From: Haliea sp040222615 | GTDB taxonomy: Bacteria; Pseudomonadota; Gammaproteobacteria; Pseudomonadales; Halieaceae | Direction of reading: 5' to 3' | Length of the DNA stretch: 27,528 bases | NCBI RefSeq assembly: GCF_040222615.1 | Contig: NZ_JAVKCQ010000125.1 | Span: forward strand, 1 to 27,528 | In this document: piece by piece, positions 8,428 to 16,166 of the stretch | Numbering within the stretch: the stretch's first letter is position 1 | Layout: each line of letters opens with the position of its first letter | The notes under the pieces: model-generated | What the model was told of the DNA's origin: nothing | The model's input: only the letters and a program-made list of their open reading frames with translations | Databases searched by the model: none | Position numbers and translations under genes: made by a program

Positions 8428-8539
8428 TATTATGCTCCAGTCGGGCCGGCAGGGCCGAGTACCAGAGCAGCATTACAGGAACCGGTTACCGGCGCAAGCG
8501 CAGCCGCTACCGCTTCAGTTGAACCGGAGGAGCGGTTTC

Positions 8540-9826
8540 TCAGCGCGCCGGGCGGTTGCCGTTCCCCGCGCCGCCGCCGCGGCGACGACGCCGGGGCTGA
8601 CCACGCCGGGCGGCGTCGGCTGCGGAAGGGCCGGCGCGCCGCGCCGGGCTCTGGGGCCGGCCAGACGCGCCCGGGCGGCCCTGGGGAACCGCGTGCTCCG
8701 GCTCGAAACCTTCGATCTCTTCCCGCGGCAGAGTCTTGCGAATCAGTTTCTCGATCCCGGCCAGGAAGTCCGCTTCATCCGCACTCACCAGCGAGTAGGC
8801 ATGGCCGGAGGCGCCGGCCCTGCCTGTGCGACCGATGCGGTGCACATAGTCCTCGGCAATATTCGGCAGGTCGAAGTTGACCACCTGCGGCAGTTGCTCG
8901 ATGTCGAGCCCGCGAGCCGCAATATCGGTGGCGACCAGCGCCTGCACCCTGCCCTGCTTGAAATCGCCAAGAGCCTTGGTGCGCGCGTTCTGGCTCTTGT
9001 TGCCGTGGATTGCCACGGCGCGGATGCCGTCCTTCTCCAGCTGCTGGCTCAGTTTGTTGGCACCGTGCTTGGTACGGGTGAACACCAGCACCTGGTGCCA
9101 GGCATTGCTTTGCACCAGATGGCTGAGCAACTCCGGCTTGCGTTTCTTGTCCACCGGATAGACCCACTGGGTCACCATGTCCGCGGTCGCGTTGGGGGGA
9201 GCGACCTCCACCTTTACCGGGCTCTGCATATAGCCCTGGGCAAGCTGGGTGATTTCTGCGGAAAAGGTTGCCGAGAACATCAGGGTCTGGCGCTTCACCG
9301 GCAGCAGCTTGACGATGCGTTTGATGTCGTGGATGAACCCCATGTCCAGCATGCGGTCGGCTTCATCGAACACCAGCACCTCAAGGTCGCTGAAGTCGAC
9401 AAAACCCTGGCCGTGCAGGTCCAGCAGGCGACCGGGGGTCGCCACCAGCACGTCGACGCCGCGCTTGAGCAGCGCAATCTGGGGGTTGATCTTGACCCCA
9501 CCGAACACAACAGCAGAGCGGAAACCGTCGTACTTGCCGTAGTCGCGCACGCTTTCCTGTACCTGGGCGGCCAGCTCACGGGTTGGCGTCAGCACCAGGG
9601 CGCGGCAGCGATTGGCCTTGACCGGGTTGCCGCCGGTCAGGCGCTGCAACAACGGCAGGGTAAATGCAGCGGTTTTGCCGGTGCCGGTCTGGGCGGCAGC
9701 CATCACATCCTTGCCTGCAAGGATCAAGGGAATGGCTTTGGCCTGGATCGGCGAAGGGCTTGTATAGCCCTGATCGGCAATAGCGCGCAGCAGGCTGGTG
9801 GACAGCCCGAGGGAGTCAAAAGTCAT
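8540..9826 (-). CDS. rhlE: DEAD-box ATP-dependent RNA helicase RhlE
   Basis: Unwinds short RNA duplexes and acts in RNA turnover and ribosome assembly. It has 428 residues from the chosen ATG. Motifs in order: Q motif GYTSPSPIQ (20-28), Walker A AQTGTGKT (45-52), PTRELA (81-86), TPGRLLD (130-136), DEAD (154-157), SAT (185-187), VFTRTKHGA (248-256), ATDIAARGLDIEQ (299-311) and HRIGRTGRAG (329-338). The tail from 385 is basic and Arg/Gly/Pro-rich (RRRRRGGG), a usual RNA-binding tail in this subfamily. An upstream in-frame ATG at 9916 would add 30 residues that match nothing, while MTFDSLGLS is the normal family start. A leader of about 80 bases separates the predicted promoter from the start. 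Confidence 0.96.
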   Translation of the reverse strand: MTFDSLGLSTSLLRAIADQGYTSPSPIQAKAIPLILAGKDVMAAAQTGTGKTAAFTLPLLQRLTGGNPVKANRCRALVLTPTRELAAQVQESVRDYGKYDGFRSAVVFGGVKINPQIALLKRGVDVLVATPGRLLDLHGQGFVDFSDLEVLVFDEADRMLDMGFIHDIKRIVKLLPVKRQTLMFSATFSAEITQLAQGYMQSPVKVEVAPPNATADMVTQWVYPVDKKRKPELLSHLVQSNAWHQVLVFTRTKHGANKLSQQLEKDGIRAVAIHGNKSQNARTKALGDFKQGRVQALVATDIAARGLDIEQLPQVVNFDLPNIAEDYVHRIGRTGRAGASGHAYSLVSADEADFLAGIEKLIRKTLPREEIEGFEPEHAVPQGRPGASGRPQSPARRAGPSAADAARRGQPRRRRRGGGAGNGNRPAR

Positions 9827-9914
9827 AGTCAGCAATCTCTGGGGAAAATAAACAAGGTAATTCGGAGGGGTGATGCTGACGAGGAACGGCACCGTCAGCG
9901 GGTGCGTGCCGCAC

Positions 9915-9942
9915 ATCCTACGCTAATTTGAGCTGAATGCAA
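9915..9942 (-). promoter_or_regulatory. Predicted sigma-70 promoter of rhlE
   Basis: On the minus strand, TTGCAT (9942-9937) and TAGGAT (9920-9915) are 16 bases apart, with an AT-rich spacer in otherwise GC-rich DNA. Transcription would start near 9908, giving a leader of about 80 nucleotides before the rhlE ATG. Confidence 0.4.
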
Positions 9943-9949
9943 GCCGGGG

Positions 9950-10948
9950 TCAGGCCGCCCCGGATGCGGGGGCCGACCCGGCCTCGGGGAAGACCGGTTG
10001 CGGACGGTGAAAGCGCTCCCTGGCAATACGGATACGCGCATTGTGATCGGGCGCGGTATTGGCAATCTCCTCTGCCACCTTCAGCCGGTGAATCAGGCCC
10101 TCCTGGTTCGCCACCTGGATTGCCAGTCCGGGACGCGCGTTCAGCTCCAGCAGCATCGGGCCCCGCTGCCGGTCCAGCACGATATCCGCGCCCAGATAAC
10201 CCAGCCCGGTCATCTCCGCGCAGCTGGCGGCCAGATCGAGAATCGCCTCCCAGTCAGGCAGGCGCAGGGATTTGAAACAGGCGCCAGTATCCGGGTGATG
10301 AGTAACCAGGCTGCCGTGCTGCACCGCTGCGATACTGTGGCCGTTGCCAATATCGATGCCCACCCCGACCGCGCCCTGGTGCAGATTGGCTTTGCCGTCC
10401 GACGCGTGGGTGGCGCAGCGCATCATCGCCATGACCGGTACGCCGCGGAACACGATCACCCGGATATCCGGTACGCCCTCGTAGCTGTACTCAGCGAGGG
10501 CCGGGTTGAAATCAATCAGTGCCTCGATCATGGCGAAGTCGTTGCGACCGCCGAGGCTGTGGAGACCGGCTAGAATGTTCGAGGTGTGCCGGCGCAAATC
10601 GCGGTAGTCGATAACACCGCCACTGGACTTGACGAAATGGTCTCCGTCGCGGGAGACGATAACCAGAATACCCTTGCCACCACTGCCCTGCACCGGCTTG
10701 ATGACAAAGGCGTCACGGCCCTGCAACTGTTCCAGCATATGATCGATCTGGAACTGGTAGTCGATCACGCCATACAGTTCGGGGACGACGATGCCACGCT
10801 CCAGTGCCGCCTTCTTGGTGAGCAGCTTGTTGTCCACCAACTGGTAGTTGCGGCGCGGATTGTTGGCACCGATATAGGCGATATTGCGGCTGTTCATCCC
10901 GAGGATGCCCAGCCGGCGAAGGGTGGAGGGAGCGACCAGCCTGATCAT
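9950..10948 (-). CDS. RimK-like ATP-grasp ligase (alpha-L-glutamate ligase-like)
   Basis: ATP-grasp enzymes join a carboxylate to an amine through an acyl-phosphate. This 332-residue protein shows the ATP lysine and glycine loop FVIKPVQGSGGKGI (81-94, Lys84), a central MIEALIDF segment with DIRVIVFRGVPVMAMMR (161-177), and the Mg-binding LLELNARPGLAIQ (266-278, Glu268 and Asn270). The known alpha-L-glutamate ligase-like family is found beside transglutaminase-like membrane proteins, as here. The longer in-frame ORF reaches up to 11362 inside the previous gene; the ATG at 10948, overlapping that gene's stop by ATGA, gives the family N-terminus. It has no signal peptide, so it is cytosolic. The substrate is not deducible. 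It is the last gene of a three-gene operon with a membrane protein and a periplasmic lipoprotein. Confidence 0.9.
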   Translation of the reverse strand: MIRLVAPSTLRRLGILGMNSRNIAYIGANNPRRNYQLVDNKLLTKKAALERGIVVPELYGVIDYQFQIDHMLEQLQGRDAFVIKPVQGSGGKGILVIVSRDGDHFVKSSGGVIDYRDLRRHTSNILAGLHSLGGRNDFAMIEALIDFNPALAEYSYEGVPDIRVIVFRGVPVMAMMRCATHASDGKANLHQGAVGVGIDIGNGHSIAAVQHGSLVTHHPDTGACFKSLRLPDWEAILDLAASCAEMTGLGYLGADIVLDRQRGPMLLELNARPGLAIQVANQEGLIHRLKVAEEIANTAPDHNARIRIARERFHRPQPVFPEAGSAPASGAA

Positions 10949-12468
10949 TTCATATTGGCCATGTCGCGGAAGCGATACAGCTCCGACAGTCGGTACCCGG
11001 TGTACTTGCCGATCAGCAGAATGACGCCAAGCAGGCTGACCAGCAGTTCCGGGAAGTTGAAGGTAAGGTGCTCGACCACCCCTACCGACATGATCAGGTA
11101 GGCCATAACCGCGACCAGCAGGCTGCCGCCGCCCTGCACCATCACTTCTCGCCCGCCCTCCTCTTCCCAGAGAATGGACATGCGCTCGATCGTCCAGGCC
11201 AGGATGATGGTCGGGAAGAACGTCACGGTCAGGGCCTGGTCCAGGCCAAGCTTGTAGCTGATCAGGGCCAGCACCGCCATCAGCAGGATCACCACGATCA
11301 CCACGGCCGATACCCGGGCCACCAGCAGCAGGTTGAGATGACTCAGCCAGGACCTGATCCACAGACCGACGCTGACCAGGGTCAGGAATATCGCCAGACC
11401 GACCAGCAGGGTGGTCTGCAGAAACGCCAGCGCGATCAGAATCGGCATGAAGGTACCGGAGGTCTTGATCCCGACCAGAATACGCATTACCACCACGACA
11501 AAGGCCGCTACCGGCAACAGCAGGATACCCTTGAAGATACCCTGCTGCTCCACCGGCAAGGCATAGATGGAAAAATCCAGGAGGGCGAAGTCATCGCTGC
11601 GCTGTTCCATGCTGACCACGGTCTTGGCAGAGAGGCTGTTGCGAACCAGGGCGAACTCCAGCCGCGAGTCGCGACCACCCATCACCCGCAGGGCGGCGCC
11701 GTCACCCCGGTGCCAGACGAAGAAATTGTCCGGTAGTCCACTGGCTCCCGTGACCGGATCGAGCAACTGCCAACCGCTGCCGTCGTGGATCTCCAGCAGC
11801 TCGCTCAGCGTCTGGCGCCGGCGCCCGTCCTGCAGCTGGATGCCGCGCACGGAATGGGCGGGGATGCCGGCGTAGGCCAGCACGTCGAGAACTACACGCA
11901 GCGCGGTATCGCGATAGGTGCCGAGGAGGAATTCCGCGTCCTGCCCGGGCTCGGCGCGAGCGAGCTCCTGCACCAGGAGAGCGGCAAAGGTTGCCGGACC
12001 ACTGGAGCGGTCGCGCAGGTCCGCCACCAGACGCTCCATGGCGGCCTGCTGGTCCGCCTCCAGCAGCGGCGCCTCAACCTCGCTCACCGGGAACGCGGGC
12101 AGGGAGTCGCGGCGGGCACGGTACGCCTGCTGCTTATAGTACAGTGTAGTGGGATGTTCAAGGGACTGCCGTGACCAGCGGGCCACCTTGCCGCCCTGCT
12201 CCTCCACCACAGAGAAGCCAAAACCGGAGGAGGCAAAGTGCTCTTCCAGGGTGACCCAGCCGCCCAGTCCACGGGGCAACCGGAGCTCCACGTCCACCGG
12301 TCCGTCGCTGGGCTTGAAGCTGATCTTGGTCTCAATGGTCCAGACTTCCCGCGACTCACCCGGCCACAGCGGCAGATCCAGGCGCACCACCTTGTAGGCG
12401 GTCAGTGCGAGGCCGAAGAGAATCATGGCGCCGGCGACGATGCCGACCTTGGCTCGGGATGCAATCAT
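10945..12468 (-). CDS. Inactive transglutaminase-like domain fused to a multi-helix membrane domain
   Basis: A 507-residue inner-membrane protein. An N-terminal anchor helix (about 8-28) is followed by a periplasmic region (about 40-310) and a C-terminal membrane domain with roughly 6-7 helices (about 312-490). The periplasmic part has the transglutaminase-like strand pattern: ALRVVLDVLAYAGIPAHSVRGIQL (189-212), then LEIHDGSGWQLLDPVTG (225-241). Where active relatives have a nucleophilic Cys before the GIPA motif, this protein has none: there is no cysteine anywhere in it. The family is known in databases as an inactive transglutaminase fused to seven transmembrane helices. The start at 12468 lies 5 bases after the stop of the retropepsin-like gene, and its stop overlaps the ATP-grasp gene. 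A role as a sensor or scaffold linking periplasm to the ligase is inference. Confidence 0.88.
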   Translation of the reverse strand: MIASRAKVGIVAGAMILFGLALTAYKVVRLDLPLWPGESREVWTIETKISFKPSDGPVDVELRLPRGLGGWVTLEEHFASSGFGFSVVEEQGGKVARWSRQSLEHPTTLYYKQQAYRARRDSLPAFPVSEVEAPLLEADQQAAMERLVADLRDRSSGPATFAALLVQELARAEPGQDAEFLLGTYRDTALRVVLDVLAYAGIPAHSVRGIQLQDGRRRQTLSELLEIHDGSGWQLLDPVTGASGLPDNFFVWHRGDGAALRVMGGRDSRLEFALVRNSLSAKTVVSMEQRSDDFALLDFSIYALPVEQQGIFKGILLLPVAAFVVVVMRILVGIKTSGTFMPILIALAFLQTTLLVGLAIFLTLVSVGLWIRSWLSHLNLLLVARVSAVVIVVILLMAVLALISYKLGLDQALTVTFFPTIILAWTIERMSILWEEEGGREVMVQGGGSLLVAVMAYLIMSVGVVEHLTFNFPELLVSLLGVILLIGKYTGYRLSELYRFRDMANMK

Positions 12469-12473
12469 GTGGG

Positions 12474-13127
12474 CTACTGGTTATCCAGGGTGTGACGCCG
12501 GCTGACATCGACAATCGCGACATCAGTCAACAGGTTGCGCCCGACCACCAATGGATAGGGCATGTCTGTACGCTCGGAGAGGCCGACTTCAACCCGCGTG
12601 CGATTGTCGCCCAGCACCAGCCACATCTGGACCACATAGTTCCGGGTTGTACTGCCATCCGCATGCTGGTTTGACACGCGTCGCCGCACCTGGGCCTCAA
12701 TCTCATGCTCCTCACCACTCACCGGATCGACCAGGACAAAACTCACATGGCGCTTGCCGTCCTTTTCCAGCAGGCGCACGTTCCTTGCGGCCACCGTGGT
12801 GCCCTCTGCGGCGGTATCGATAACCGCTTCCAGGCGAACACCGGGAGGATCTATGGTGACAAATTCCACGGCGCCGATGATCGGGAGATCAAGCTCCCCC
12901 GCGGTGGTGGGCGGTGGCGGTGGCGGCGGCCGCTGTGGCGGTGCCGGGCGCAATACTATTTTTTCCAGCACGCGCGGCTCGGGTTGCTCCTCTATCTGCC
13001 ACTGGGGGCATTCCGGAACTTCCACCTCCGGGCAGACCACCTGCTCTGACCCCGGGACCGGCAGGGTCTCACAGCCCGCCAGTACTGCGACGGCAACAAG
13101 CACTACAATTCTGCTGAACAATGACAT
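12474..13127 (-). CDS. Retropepsin-like aspartic protease-family lipoprotein
   Basis: A 217-residue predicted periplasmic lipoprotein. It has a signal peptide with lipobox LAGC (Cys19), a linker with two further Cys (32, 40), and a Pro-rich stretch (61-73). A C-terminal domain from about 80 resembles the small retropepsin-like family often annotated as ATP-dependent zinc protease: IIGAVEFVTI, then AVIDTAAEGTTVAARN (101-116), ending YPLVVGRNLLTDVAIVD (191-207). The family's catalytic motif is normally DTGA; here it is Asp104-Thr105-Ala106, so the Asp remains but the Gly is replaced. The upstream in-frame extension to 13304 is rejected because the signal peptide begins at 13127 and an AGGGGA ribosome-binding site precedes it. 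First gene of the operon, divergent from msrB. Activity is uncertain. Confidence 0.85.
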   Translation of the reverse strand: MSLFSRIVVLVAVAVLAGCETLPVPGSEQVVCPEVEVPECPQWQIEEQPEPRVLEKIVLRPAPPQRPPPPPPPTTAGELDLPIIGAVEFVTIDPPGVRLEAVIDTAAEGTTVAARNVRLLEKDGKRHVSFVLVDPVSGEEHEIEAQVRRRVSNQHADGSTTRNYVVQMWLVLGDNRTRVEVGLSERTDMPYPLVVGRNLLTDVAIVDVSRRHTLDNQ

Positions 13128-13175
13128 GCATTCCCCTGACACTGCACCGACCATCCTGCCGGCGACATGGTACAG

Positions 13176-13181
13176 AGTATA
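13176..13181 (-). promoter_or_regulatory. Predicted -10 box for the retropepsin-like operon
   Basis: The minus strand reads TATACT here, one base from the sigma-70 optimum, about 49 bases before the ATG at 13127. No good -35 hexamer is found 16-18 bases upstream, so an activator may be needed or this may be chance. Confidence 0.35.
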
Positions 13182-13256
13182 CGTTAGCCGGAGCAGGAAA
13201 ATCACCTGCCCTCCAAAGCTCCACGGCGGCGGCCGGTGCAGCGAGCTGAGCCGGAC

Positions 13257-13285
13257 TTGATATTCGCCGTTTCTGGCCCTACTGT
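13257..13285 (+). promoter_or_regulatory. Predicted sigma-70 promoter of msrB
   Basis: TTGATA (13257-13262) and TACTGT (13280-13285) are exactly 17 bases apart. The start would be near 13292, leaving a leader of about 44 nucleotides before the msrB ATG. Confidence 0.4.
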
Positions 13286-13335
13286 GCGGGCCTGAAGGAT
13301 GCATGGACCGGCACCTATCCCTGGAGGACTACGCA

Positions 13336-13800
13336 ATGCTGACTTGGAACGATGTGCGCCGCTTTGCCGAGGCGGGCAACCCGGCACCCGACCGTACGCT
13401 GGAGCGCAGCGACGAAGAATGGGCCGCGCTGCTGACGCCGGAACAATTCCACGTCACCCGCAAGGCGGGCACCGAACGCGCTTTCAGCAACGAAATGTGC
13501 TCCCTGTTTGAACCGGGAGCCTACAGCTGCGTCTGCTGCGACACCCTGCTCTTTGACGGTGACCAGAAGTTCGAATCGGGCACCGGCTGGCCCTCTTTTA
13601 CCCAGCCGGCGAAGGAGAACGCAATCGCCTATCACTACGACCACAGCTTTGGTCGCAGCCGCGTCGAAACCACCTGCAATACCTGCGGGGCCCACCTCGG
13701 GCATGTGTTCCCCGACGGACCGCCTCCCGGCGGCTTGCGCTACTGCATGAATGCCGTGGCACTGCGCAAGCATGATCCCGACGGCATGCAACAGCCATGA
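13336..13800 (+). CDS. msrB: Peptide-methionine (R)-S-oxide reductase
   Basis: Repairs oxidised methionine (R-sulfoxide) in proteins. It has 154 residues from the chosen ATG. Structural Zn is bound by two CXXC pairs: CVCC (Cys65/Cys68) and CNTC (Cys114/Cys117). The core motif KFESGTGWPSF (78-88) and the catalytic RYCMNAVAL with Cys137 are present, along with AHLGHVFPDGP. Cys55 is a candidate resolving cysteine. I choose 13336 rather than an in-frame ATG at 13303 because GGAGG lies 9 bases before it. There is no signal peptide, so it is cytosolic. It is followed with a 4-base ATGA overlap by a small ORF that abuts the thioesterase gene, suggesting one transcript. Confidence 0.95.
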   Translation: MLTWNDVRRFAEAGNPAPDRTLERSDEEWAALLTPEQFHVTRKAGTERAFSNEMCSLFEPGAYSCVCCDTLLFDGDQKFESGTGWPSFTQPAKENAIAYHYDHSFGRSRVETTCNTCGAHLGHVFPDGPPPGGLRYCMNAVALRKHDPDGMQQP

Positions 13801-13898
13801 AGCGGACCCCGCGCCCAGCTACCCTGTTCCCGGTGCCCGCCATCGACGCCATGCCGCCGGAGCATCCTCAACCCCTCCCGCGCACCGGGGAGCCGTAG
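13797..13898 (+). CDS. Possible 33-residue Pro-rich ORF coupled between msrB and thioesterase gene
   Basis: The ATG overlaps the msrB stop (ATGA, 13797-13800) and the TAG (13896-13898) directly abuts the ATG of the thioesterase gene at 13899. The 33 residues begin MKRTPRPATLF and end LPRTGEP, with about a quarter proline, no membrane segment and no recognised domain. The exact fit between two genes suggests a translated linker ORF that hands ribosomes on, but in GC-rich DNA a short open frame can arise by chance. Confidence 0.3.
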   Translation: MKRTPRPATLFPVPAIDAMPPEHPQPLPRTGEP

Positions 13899-14339
13899 AT
13901 GGAAGTGGCTCCCGCCCTGCCCTACCGCAACACCATCCTGGTGCGCTTCAGTGATACTGACGCGCAGGGGCATCTGTATTTCGCCAACTATCTGGTTTAC
14001 GCGGATGAGGTCGCGGGCTTCTACATGGAGGAACTGGGTTTCGGCGCCATGAACCCCCAGACCGCGCCCTGCTTCATCTTCACCGTCAATATCAACTGTG
14101 ACTACCTTGGGGAGTGCCGGGCCTACGAGACTGTGGAGGTTCGCCTGGGTTACAGCCGCCTGGGGCGCAGCAGCGCAGACCTCGCCTTTGAACTGCATGC
14201 CGCGGAAGGCGACAGGATTCTGGCGCGGGGCAGCCTCACCCAGGTATTCACCGACAAGGAGAGCCGCCGCCCGATTCCGATTCCCGCTGGATTCCGGGCG
14301 GCTATCCTGGCGCGCCAACCGGCACTGGCCGGTTCCTGA
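13899..14339 (+). CDS. Hot-dog fold acyl-CoA thioesterase (4HBT family)
   Basis: Hydrolyses an acyl-CoA or acyl-ACP thioester. At 146 residues it has the typical single hot-dog domain size. The 4-hydroxybenzoyl-CoA thioesterase signature RFSDTDAQGHLYFANYLVYADE (16-37) contains the catalytic Asp and is followed by the long helix, then strands such as ETVEVRLGYSRLGRSSADLAFEL. Substrate cannot be read; YbgC-like short acyl-CoA or aromatic acyl-CoA enzymes are the nearest types. GGGGAG lies 6 bases upstream of the ATG. It converges on mgtE with a 26-base gap. Confidence 0.88.
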   Translation: MEVAPALPYRNTILVRFSDTDAQGHLYFANYLVYADEVAGFYMEELGFGAMNPQTAPCFIFTVNINCDYLGECRAYETVEVRLGYSRLGRSSADLAFELHAAEGDRILARGSLTQVFTDKESRRPIPIPAGFRAAILARQPALAGS

Positions 14340-14365
14340 CAGGTCCCGTCCGGGGGACAGGCAAG

Positions 14366-15562
14366 CTACAGCAACAGCGACGTTGCCAGCAGCAGCATCA
14401 GGCCCATCCCCAGCACATCGGTAAACGTGGTGAGAAATATGCTGCTGGCCATTGCGGGATCGGCGCCAAACCGGCGCAGGGTAATCGGTACCATGACCCC
14501 GAAAATCCCGCTGCCCACACAGGCGCCAACCATCGCCACCAGTATCACCAGCCCCAGCATCAGGGGGTCCCCTGCGCCGGTCATGCTGGCATAGACCCAC
14601 ATCGCTGCCGCGGCGACACAGCCCACCAAAAACCCGTTCATGGCGCCCAGCGCCATTTCCTTGCGCAGCAGGCGCCCCAGGGGGACATCGGCAAGCTCGC
14701 CCACGGTCATCCCGCGCAGGGTTATGGCCAACGCCTGGCAGCCCGTATTGCCGCTCTGTCCCGCCAGCACCGGCAGGAATACCGCCAGCGCAACAATCTG
14801 GGCGATGGTGTCTTCAAACATGCCGACCACGAACGCCGCCGCAAAGGCGGTCAGCAGATTCACCTGCAGCCAGGGGTGGCGCATGCGAAAAGCGGTCCAG
14901 ATGCCGGTGCCCACTCGCTCCTCGCGATCCAGACCGACCATGCTGCCGGTCTGCACACTGAGCTCCGAGGCCATGCGCTCGAACAGCTGCCAGCCGAATA
15001 CCAGGCCGACCAGCCGCCCGCCGCCATCGATTACCGGATAGATGCGATGGCGCCGGCGCAGCGCCTGCTGTATGGCCTCCGACAGCAGGGTATCGCGGCT
15101 GAAGGAAAAAGGTTCCGGGGTCATTATCTCCGCCAGGCGCTGGCCAGGGCGGCCGAGCAACAAATCGCGCATCGCCACCGTACCCTGCAGGCGGCCGTCC
15201 ACCCCTGTTACATAAATATAGGTGATTCCCGAGGCCGAAGGGGCGTGAACGAGGTAATCCAGGGCGCCGGCGATGGTGGTATCCGGACCCAGTACGCCGA
15301 ACGGGGGTGACAGCAATTCCTCGATGGTATTGCTGTCGCCGCCGATCTCTCCCAGGACATCCAACTCCACCGCGCCCTCCCCGCCCGCGGCGGGGGGACC
15401 CGCGAGGTGAGAAGCAATCGCCAGGGCCTGGTGAGCGGGCAGTACCGCCAGCACCTGCTGCTGTCGTTCGGGCGACATATCCTGGAGCATCTCCGCGGCA
15501 TCCGCCGTCGATGCCTCGCGGATCTTTTCGGCCAGCTGCGCCGGGGTCTCAATTGACGTCAT
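14366..15562 (-). CDS. mgtE: MgtE-family Mg2+ transporter with shortened N-terminal domain
   Basis: Inner-membrane Mg2+ channel gated by cytosolic Mg2+. It has 398 residues from the chosen ATG, about 50 fewer than the usual 450. The loss is in the N-terminal MgtE_N helical domain: only two helical repeats remain (about 5-55), then a linker. Two CBS domains follow (about 85-200; EIMTPEPFSF in the second). The membrane domain (232-398) keeps the selectivity-filter region LPVLAGQSGNTGCQALAITLRG (263-284) and the TM5 pore Asp382 in TTFTDVLGM. The in-frame extension to 15682 adds residues unlike the family, and GGAG precedes the ATG at 15562. It lies 22 bases after the small membrane-protein gene. 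No Mg2+-sensing leader is evident. Confidence 0.92.
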   Translation of the reverse strand: MTSIETPAQLAEKIREASTADAAEMLQDMSPERQQQVLAVLPAHQALAIASHLAGPPAAGGEGAVELDVLGEIGGDSNTIEELLSPPFGVLGPDTTIAGALDYLVHAPSASGITYIYVTGVDGRLQGTVAMRDLLLGRPGQRLAEIMTPEPFSFSRDTLLSEAIQQALRRRHRIYPVIDGGGRLVGLVFGWQLFERMASELSVQTGSMVGLDREERVGTGIWTAFRMRHPWLQVNLLTAFAAAFVVGMFEDTIAQIVALAVFLPVLAGQSGNTGCQALAITLRGMTVGELADVPLGRLLRKEMALGAMNGFLVGCVAAAAMWVYASMTGAGDPLMLGLVILVAMVGACVGSGIFGVMVPITLRRFGADPAMASSIFLTTFTDVLGMGLMLLLATSLLL

Positions 15563-15584
15563 GGGCGTTCTCCAGAAAAATTGG

Positions 15585-15968
15585 CTAACCGGAACGGGAC
15601 GGCCCCAGGCGCGAGGCGTATGCCAGCAAAACCGCCGTGCCGACAACTTCCACGGCGACGGAGACTGGCGCCAGGGTAGCATCGTGCAGCAGTGCCGCGA
15701 GCACCCGGAACAGGGCCGCGCTGCCGAGCAGCAGGCAGGCGCAGAACAGCGGTTGCGGCTGCCTCCGCCACACGCCCAAGCCGATCAGGACCGTGAGCGT
15801 GAAGAAGAACGCGGTAAAATCCCCGACCTGGCTATTGCGCCCGACGCCCTCCAGAAGCGGCATACCCAGCATGGCCGCAGCCTTTGCGGGGGTCAATAAC
15901 CAGTTGAGGAAACTGAGCCCCAGCAACAAACCCAGCAGCCCGGATGCAATACGCAGCGCGACAGTCAT
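15585..15968 (-). CDS. Small four-helix membrane protein of unknown function
   Basis: A 127-residue hydrophobic protein with about four membrane segments (5-25, 50-66, 74-91, 100-118). Between the first two is AKAAAMLGMPLLEGVGRNSQVGDF. The GRNSQVGDF stretch looks like a conserved loop of DUF4345-type proteins, but I am not sure of that match. AAGGAACG lies upstream of the ATG. It precedes mgtE by 22 bases on the same strand and is probably co-transcribed; whether it assists Mg2+ transport is unknown. Confidence 0.7.
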   Translation of the reverse strand: MTVALRIASGLLGLLLGLSFLNWLLTPAKAAAMLGMPLLEGVGRNSQVGDFTAFFFTLTVLIGLGVWRRQPQPLFCACLLLGSAALFRVLAALLHDATLAPVSVAVEVVGTAVLLAYASRLGPSRSG

Positions 15969-16166
15969 TGTTGTACGTTCCTTTATTCAGTGACCAGGTC
16001 CGGACCATGGTGCATCACTCTACCTCCCATGACCAGACCCCCTGACAGGCCGCGCCGGCCCCGGGTCGAAAAGCGTTGACCCGCCGGACGTGGCTGGGCA
16101 ACTATCAACGGTGAGGATCGCGGCGCTTCCGCCGCATCACCGGTGGCACAGGAGGGGGCCGCCCGC

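Noticed and set aside
8267..9931. A 554-codon plus-strand frame opposite rhlE
   Set aside because: The minus strand carries all DEAD-box motifs in order; the opposite frame is low-complexity and unlike any family I know.
10949..11362. Upstream extension of the ATP-grasp frame into the transglutaminase gene
   Set aside because: It overlaps the well-supported membrane domain in another frame; the ATGA overlap at 10945-10948 gives a normal start.
14343..14358. GTCCC/GGGAC hairpin between the thioesterase gene and mgtE as a bidirectional terminator
   Set aside because: The stem is only five pairs and there is no T-run on either strand.
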